A DNA stretch of 7,435 bases, from assembly GCA_948511255.1 (NCBI GenBank), contig CAOQNC010000031.1:1-7435 (forward strand). The letters run 5' to 3'. The translations under genes and the position numbers were made by a program. The notes under the pieces were generated by a model that searched no databases, had not been told where the DNA came from, and saw only the letters and a program-made list of their open reading frames with translations. Shown here one piece after another: positions 6,435 through 7,435 of this stretch. The stretch comes from an uncultured Candidatus Saccharibacteria bacterium. Lineage in GTDB: Bacteria > Patescibacteriota > Saccharimonadia > Saccharimonadales > Saccharimonadaceae. Each line of letters starts with the position of its first letter. Position 1 is the first letter of the stretch.

Positions 6435-6920
6435 TCACTTGTTATCGCTTGAGGAGGCTCCACGATCTCCTGAAAAGAGAACTCCACCGCGCCGGAGCCA
6501 GAGGCTCAGGGCTTGGTGTCTATTCCCATAGGGGTTTATACCTATACGACCATTATAACATCCGCCCACAGACAGCAACATTATAATTTCAAAGAACGGA
6601 GATCGGGCACGACGAAGGCAGCGAACGGAGGCCGTCCCGGACCGATTGATGCTGTTGGACGGATTGATGTTGCTGCTGCCGTTGAAGTTGAGGCTGTAGG
6701 CGTTGGTGCCGTTAGAGTTTGGTGTAGACGACCAGTAGTAGCCGTTGTTCCCGGCGTTGGCGAACAGGTTGCTGGTATCCTGGTCGACGTAGCCGCCCCT
6801 AACGAACCACACTGAAATACGATGTCGGATAGAAACCGTTTGAGTTCGATATAAGTCGTAACTTACATAAATATCTGACCTGTCGCTTTTTATCGCTTGA
6901 GGAGGTTTCACGATCTCCAA
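6435..6920 (-). CDS. Possible ORF carrying lectin segment 2 (doubtful)
   Basis: This is the only one of the three lectin-like segments in an open frame. From a TTG at 6918-6920 the frame reads MEIVKPPQAIKSDRS, passes through the 68 codons of segment 2 and on into the leader of unit 1, giving 161 aa. There is no Shine-Dalgarno site before the TTG, the start lies within the conserved leader hairpin, the first 40 residues do not resemble a lectin domain, and the tail is the neighbouring leader read as protein. The equivalent frame is broken in units 1 and 3. A chance opening or a decayed gene fragment is more likely than a working protein. Confidence 0.22.
   Translation of the reverse strand: MEIVKPPQAIKSDRSDIYVSYDLYRTQTVSIRHRISVWFVRGGYVDQDTSNLFANAGNNGYYWSSTPNSNGTNAYSLNFNGSSNINPSNSINRSGTASVRCLRRARSPFFEIIMLLSVGGCYNGRIGINPYGNRHQALSLWLRRGGVLFSGDRGASSSDNK
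6463..6551 (-). ncRNA. Structured leader RNA candidate, unit 1
   Basis: Starting at the expected transcript start, hairpin 1 is ATAGG / CCTAT (plus 6528-6532 and 6541-6545) with the 8-nt loop UAUAAACC. Hairpin 2 is GAGCC-UCU-GGCUC (6495-6507). The conserved GGAGATCGTG then forms either a local hairpin with the following CTCCT or pairs with the segment's 3' end. The same plan with different stem sequences recurs in the other two units. Confidence 0.45.
6552..6560 (-). promoter_or_regulatory. Extended -10 promoter, unit 1
   Basis: TG-T-TATAAT on the minus strand, a perfect extended -10 box (TATAAT at 6552-6557), identical in all three units. No good -35 is seen; extended -10 promoters often do without. 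Hairpin 1 of the leader begins 6 nt downstream, at the expected transcript 5' end. Confidence 0.6.
6597..6800 (-). repeat. C-type-lectin variable-repeat-like segment 2
   Basis: 204 bp, 68 codons: RGGYVDQDTSNLF, GNNGYYWSSTPNSN, NAYSLNFN, NINPSNSINRSG, ASVRCLRRARSP. By hand alignment it is about 86% identical to segment 1, with no indel. Changes cluster at the exposed positions that vary in DGR lectins (residues 4, 6, 8, 21, 36, 50, 51 and 54-57), while the framework (YWSSTP, LNFNG, NINPS, SVRC) is constant. About half of the base differences from segment 1 involve an A in one copy; several do not, so the classical adenine-only signature is not clean. Confidence 0.75.
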
Positions 6921-6996
6921 GAAATGGCGTTTCGGCTGTAGCGGAAATATATCAGGCCGCAGTCTTCGCGCCGTGAGTTTTTAGGCTCATGAGCCT
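6911..6996 (-). ncRNA. Structured leader RNA candidate, unit 2
   Basis: Hairpin 1 is UGAG / CUCA (plus 6974-6977 and 6986-6989) with the 8-nt loop CCUAAAAA; a GGCTCATGAGCC palindrome (6984-6995) offers a competing fold. Hairpin 2 is UUUC..GAAA with an inner GC/GC (6930-6947). Hairpin 3 is GGAG / CUCC within GGAGATCGTGAAACCTCC (6901-6918). Stems differ from those of units 1 and 3 at equivalent positions yet remain paired. Confidence 0.45.
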
Positions 6997-7005
6997 ATTA
7001 TAACA
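6997..7005 (-). promoter_or_regulatory. Extended -10 promoter, unit 2
   Basis: TG-T-TATAAT on the minus strand (TATAAT at 6997-7002), identical to units 1 and 3 although the flanking sequence differs, which argues for selection on the promoter itself. No clear -35. Confidence 0.6.
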
Positions 7006-7010
7006 TTGTG

Positions 7011-7214
7011 CGGAGATCGGGCAGAACAAAGGCAGCGAACGGAGAGACCGTTGTTCCGATTCCAGTTGTCGGACGGATTGATGTTGCTGGTGCCGTTGAA
7101 GTTGAGTTCGTAGGCGTTGCCGCTGTTAGAGTTCGGAGTAGAAGACCAGTAGACGCCGTTGTTGCCGGGCTGGGCGAACAGGTTGCTGGTATTCTGATTG
7201 ACATAGCCGCCCCT
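7011..7214 (-). repeat. C-type-lectin variable-repeat-like segment 3
   Basis: 204 bp, 68 codons: RGGYVNQNTSNLF, GNNGVYWSSTPNSN, NAYELNFN, NINPSDNWNRNNG, LSVRCLCSARSP. The framework equals segments 1 and 2; differences fall on exposed lectin positions (for example N/Y/V at residue 21, N/S/E at 36, N/I/W at 51). The frame is closed by TAA at 7230-7232, six codons upstream, with no start codon between, so no longer protein can include it. After the segment the frame runs into the promoter of unit 2. Confidence 0.75.
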
Positions 7215-7340
7215 ATAACGCTCGGATGTTTAAGGAAACAATCACAGCCGTAGAAACTGCTTATACACAAAATCAGCCGTGGCTGGTTTTGCCGGTCAAG
7301 CCTGAAGTTATTTCATTTGTGATAACTTGAGGGAGTTTCA

Positions 7341-7424
7341 CGATCTCCTGTGTTGGACGCGCCAGCCAAGGCGGATTTTCTCAGGCCCTGACTGTTACGC
7401 CATGGGATTTTATGCCCACGAGGT
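7341..7424 (-). ncRNA. Structured leader RNA candidate, unit 3
   Basis: Hairpin 1 is GUGGG / CCCAU (plus 7402-7406 and 7415-7419, one G-U pair) with the 8-nt loop CAUAAAAU. Hairpin 2 is CGCC-UUGGCU-GGCG (7360-7373). Hairpin 3 is GGAG / CUCC (7332-7348). Further down, AGUUAU / AUAACU can form a unit-specific hairpin near 7315-7336. Confidence 0.45.
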
Positions 7425-7425
7425 T

Positions 7426-7434
7426 ATTATAACA
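7426..7434 (-). promoter_or_regulatory. Extended -10 promoter, unit 3
   Basis: TG-T-TATAAT on the minus strand at the right edge; any -35 would lie outside the window. GTTATTATAAC here is also a near-perfect palindrome. Confidence 0.55.
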
Positions 7435-7435
7435 T

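Larger units (their letters stand above)
6149..6561 (-). repeat. Tandem unit 1 of the leader + lectin-repeat array
   Basis: A leftward unit: extended -10 box TGTTATAAT (6552-6560), leader hairpins, the GGAGATCGTG element (plus-strand CGATCTCC at 6463-6470), about 110 bp of less conserved DNA, and the 204-bp lectin segment ending in CGATCTCC (plus-strand GGAGATCG at 6149-6156). It is the last unit of the array and abuts the terminators of the convergent surface-protein gene. About 36 bp separate its promoter from the end of unit 2, including an additional TTATAAT at 6580-6586. Confidence 0.7.
6598..7006 (-). repeat. Tandem unit 2 of the leader + lectin-repeat array
   Basis: Same order as unit 1: TGTTATAAT (6997-7005), leader hairpins, GGAGATCGTG (plus-strand CGATCTCC at 6911-6918), spacer, and a 204-bp lectin segment ending in CGATCTCC (plus-strand GGAGATCG at 6598-6605). 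Its promoter begins only 5 bp after segment 3 ends, so units 3 and 2 are packed head to tail. Confidence 0.7.
7012..7435 (-). repeat. Tandem unit 3 of the leader + lectin-repeat array
   Basis: Extended -10 box at the very right edge (TATAAT at 7426-7431, TG at 7433-7434), leader hairpins, GGAGATCGTG (plus-strand CGATCTCC at 7341-7348), a longer and more diverged spacer than in units 1 and 2, and the 204-bp lectin segment ending in CGATCTCC (plus-strand GGAGATCG at 7012-7019). More units, the reverse transcriptase or a full target gene may lie beyond the window. Confidence 0.7.

Noticed and set aside
6268..7253. Rightward open frames over the array (6268-6531, 6513-6815, 7008-7253), Val/Ala/Gly-rich
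   Set aside because: They are the antisense of the lectin segments (AAC codons read as GTT, GTC as Val and so on). The sense strand carries a recognisable lectin pattern with silent changes; these frames do not.
6145..7435. Integron cassette array with attC sites
   Set aside because: Units are tandem and contain dyads, but no pair of GTTRRRY / RYYYAAC core sites is found at unit junctions and no integrase is visible.

Overview
The window looks like a bacterial accessory region: a conjugative-element module on the left and a surface-protein gene plus an unusual tandem array on the right. No rRNA, tRNA or housekeeping gene is present, so taxonomy is uncertain. The sigma70-like promoters, strong Shine-Dalgarno sites, compact genes, a DUF11-like surface domain and C-type-lectin 'variable repeat' segments fit a Gram-positive-like or Patescibacteria/Saccharibacteria-type genome. 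That placement is inference from family resemblance only.

Positions 1-3167 hold a leftward operon of five genes, in transcription order: a 106-aa protein of unknown function, a 70-aa one-pass membrane protein, an MT-A70-type adenine methyltransferase, a 65-aa two-pass membrane protein, and a coupling-protein-like ATPase (VirD4/TraD/HerA type) that runs off the left edge. Spacings are tight except for 194 bp before the methyltransferase, which contains a 13-bp inverted repeat. The likely job is DNA transfer by an integrative or conjugative element, with the methyltransferase modifying adenines.

Positions 3168-3627 are a divergent control region. It holds a leftward extended -10 promoter with seven roughly helically phased 10-bp direct repeats just upstream, and a near-consensus rightward promoter surrounded by GCTAAC/GTTAGC motifs. 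Rightward genes follow: an unrecognised protein (3628-4251) with a terminator, then its own promoter and a 541-aa single-pass membrane protein (4421-6046) with an Ig-like and a DUF11-like extracellular part, closed by two terminator hairpins.

Positions 6145-7435 hold the most unusual part: three tandem leftward units of about 410-450 bp. Each unit has an identical extended -10 box (TGTTATAAT), a 5' hairpin whose stem changes between copies while its 8-nt loop keeps UAAA, further hairpins with a conserved GGAGATCGTG element, and a 204-bp segment reading as the C-terminal variable repeat of a C-type-lectin-fold protein. Such segments are typical of diversity-generating retroelement (DGR) targets and templates. 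Two of the three lectin-like frames are closed by stops just upstream, no reverse transcriptase is visible, and each segment ends in CGATCTCC, complementary to the leader element. The array therefore looks like a set of structured, possibly non-coding, template-like or donor cassettes rather than ordinary genes.
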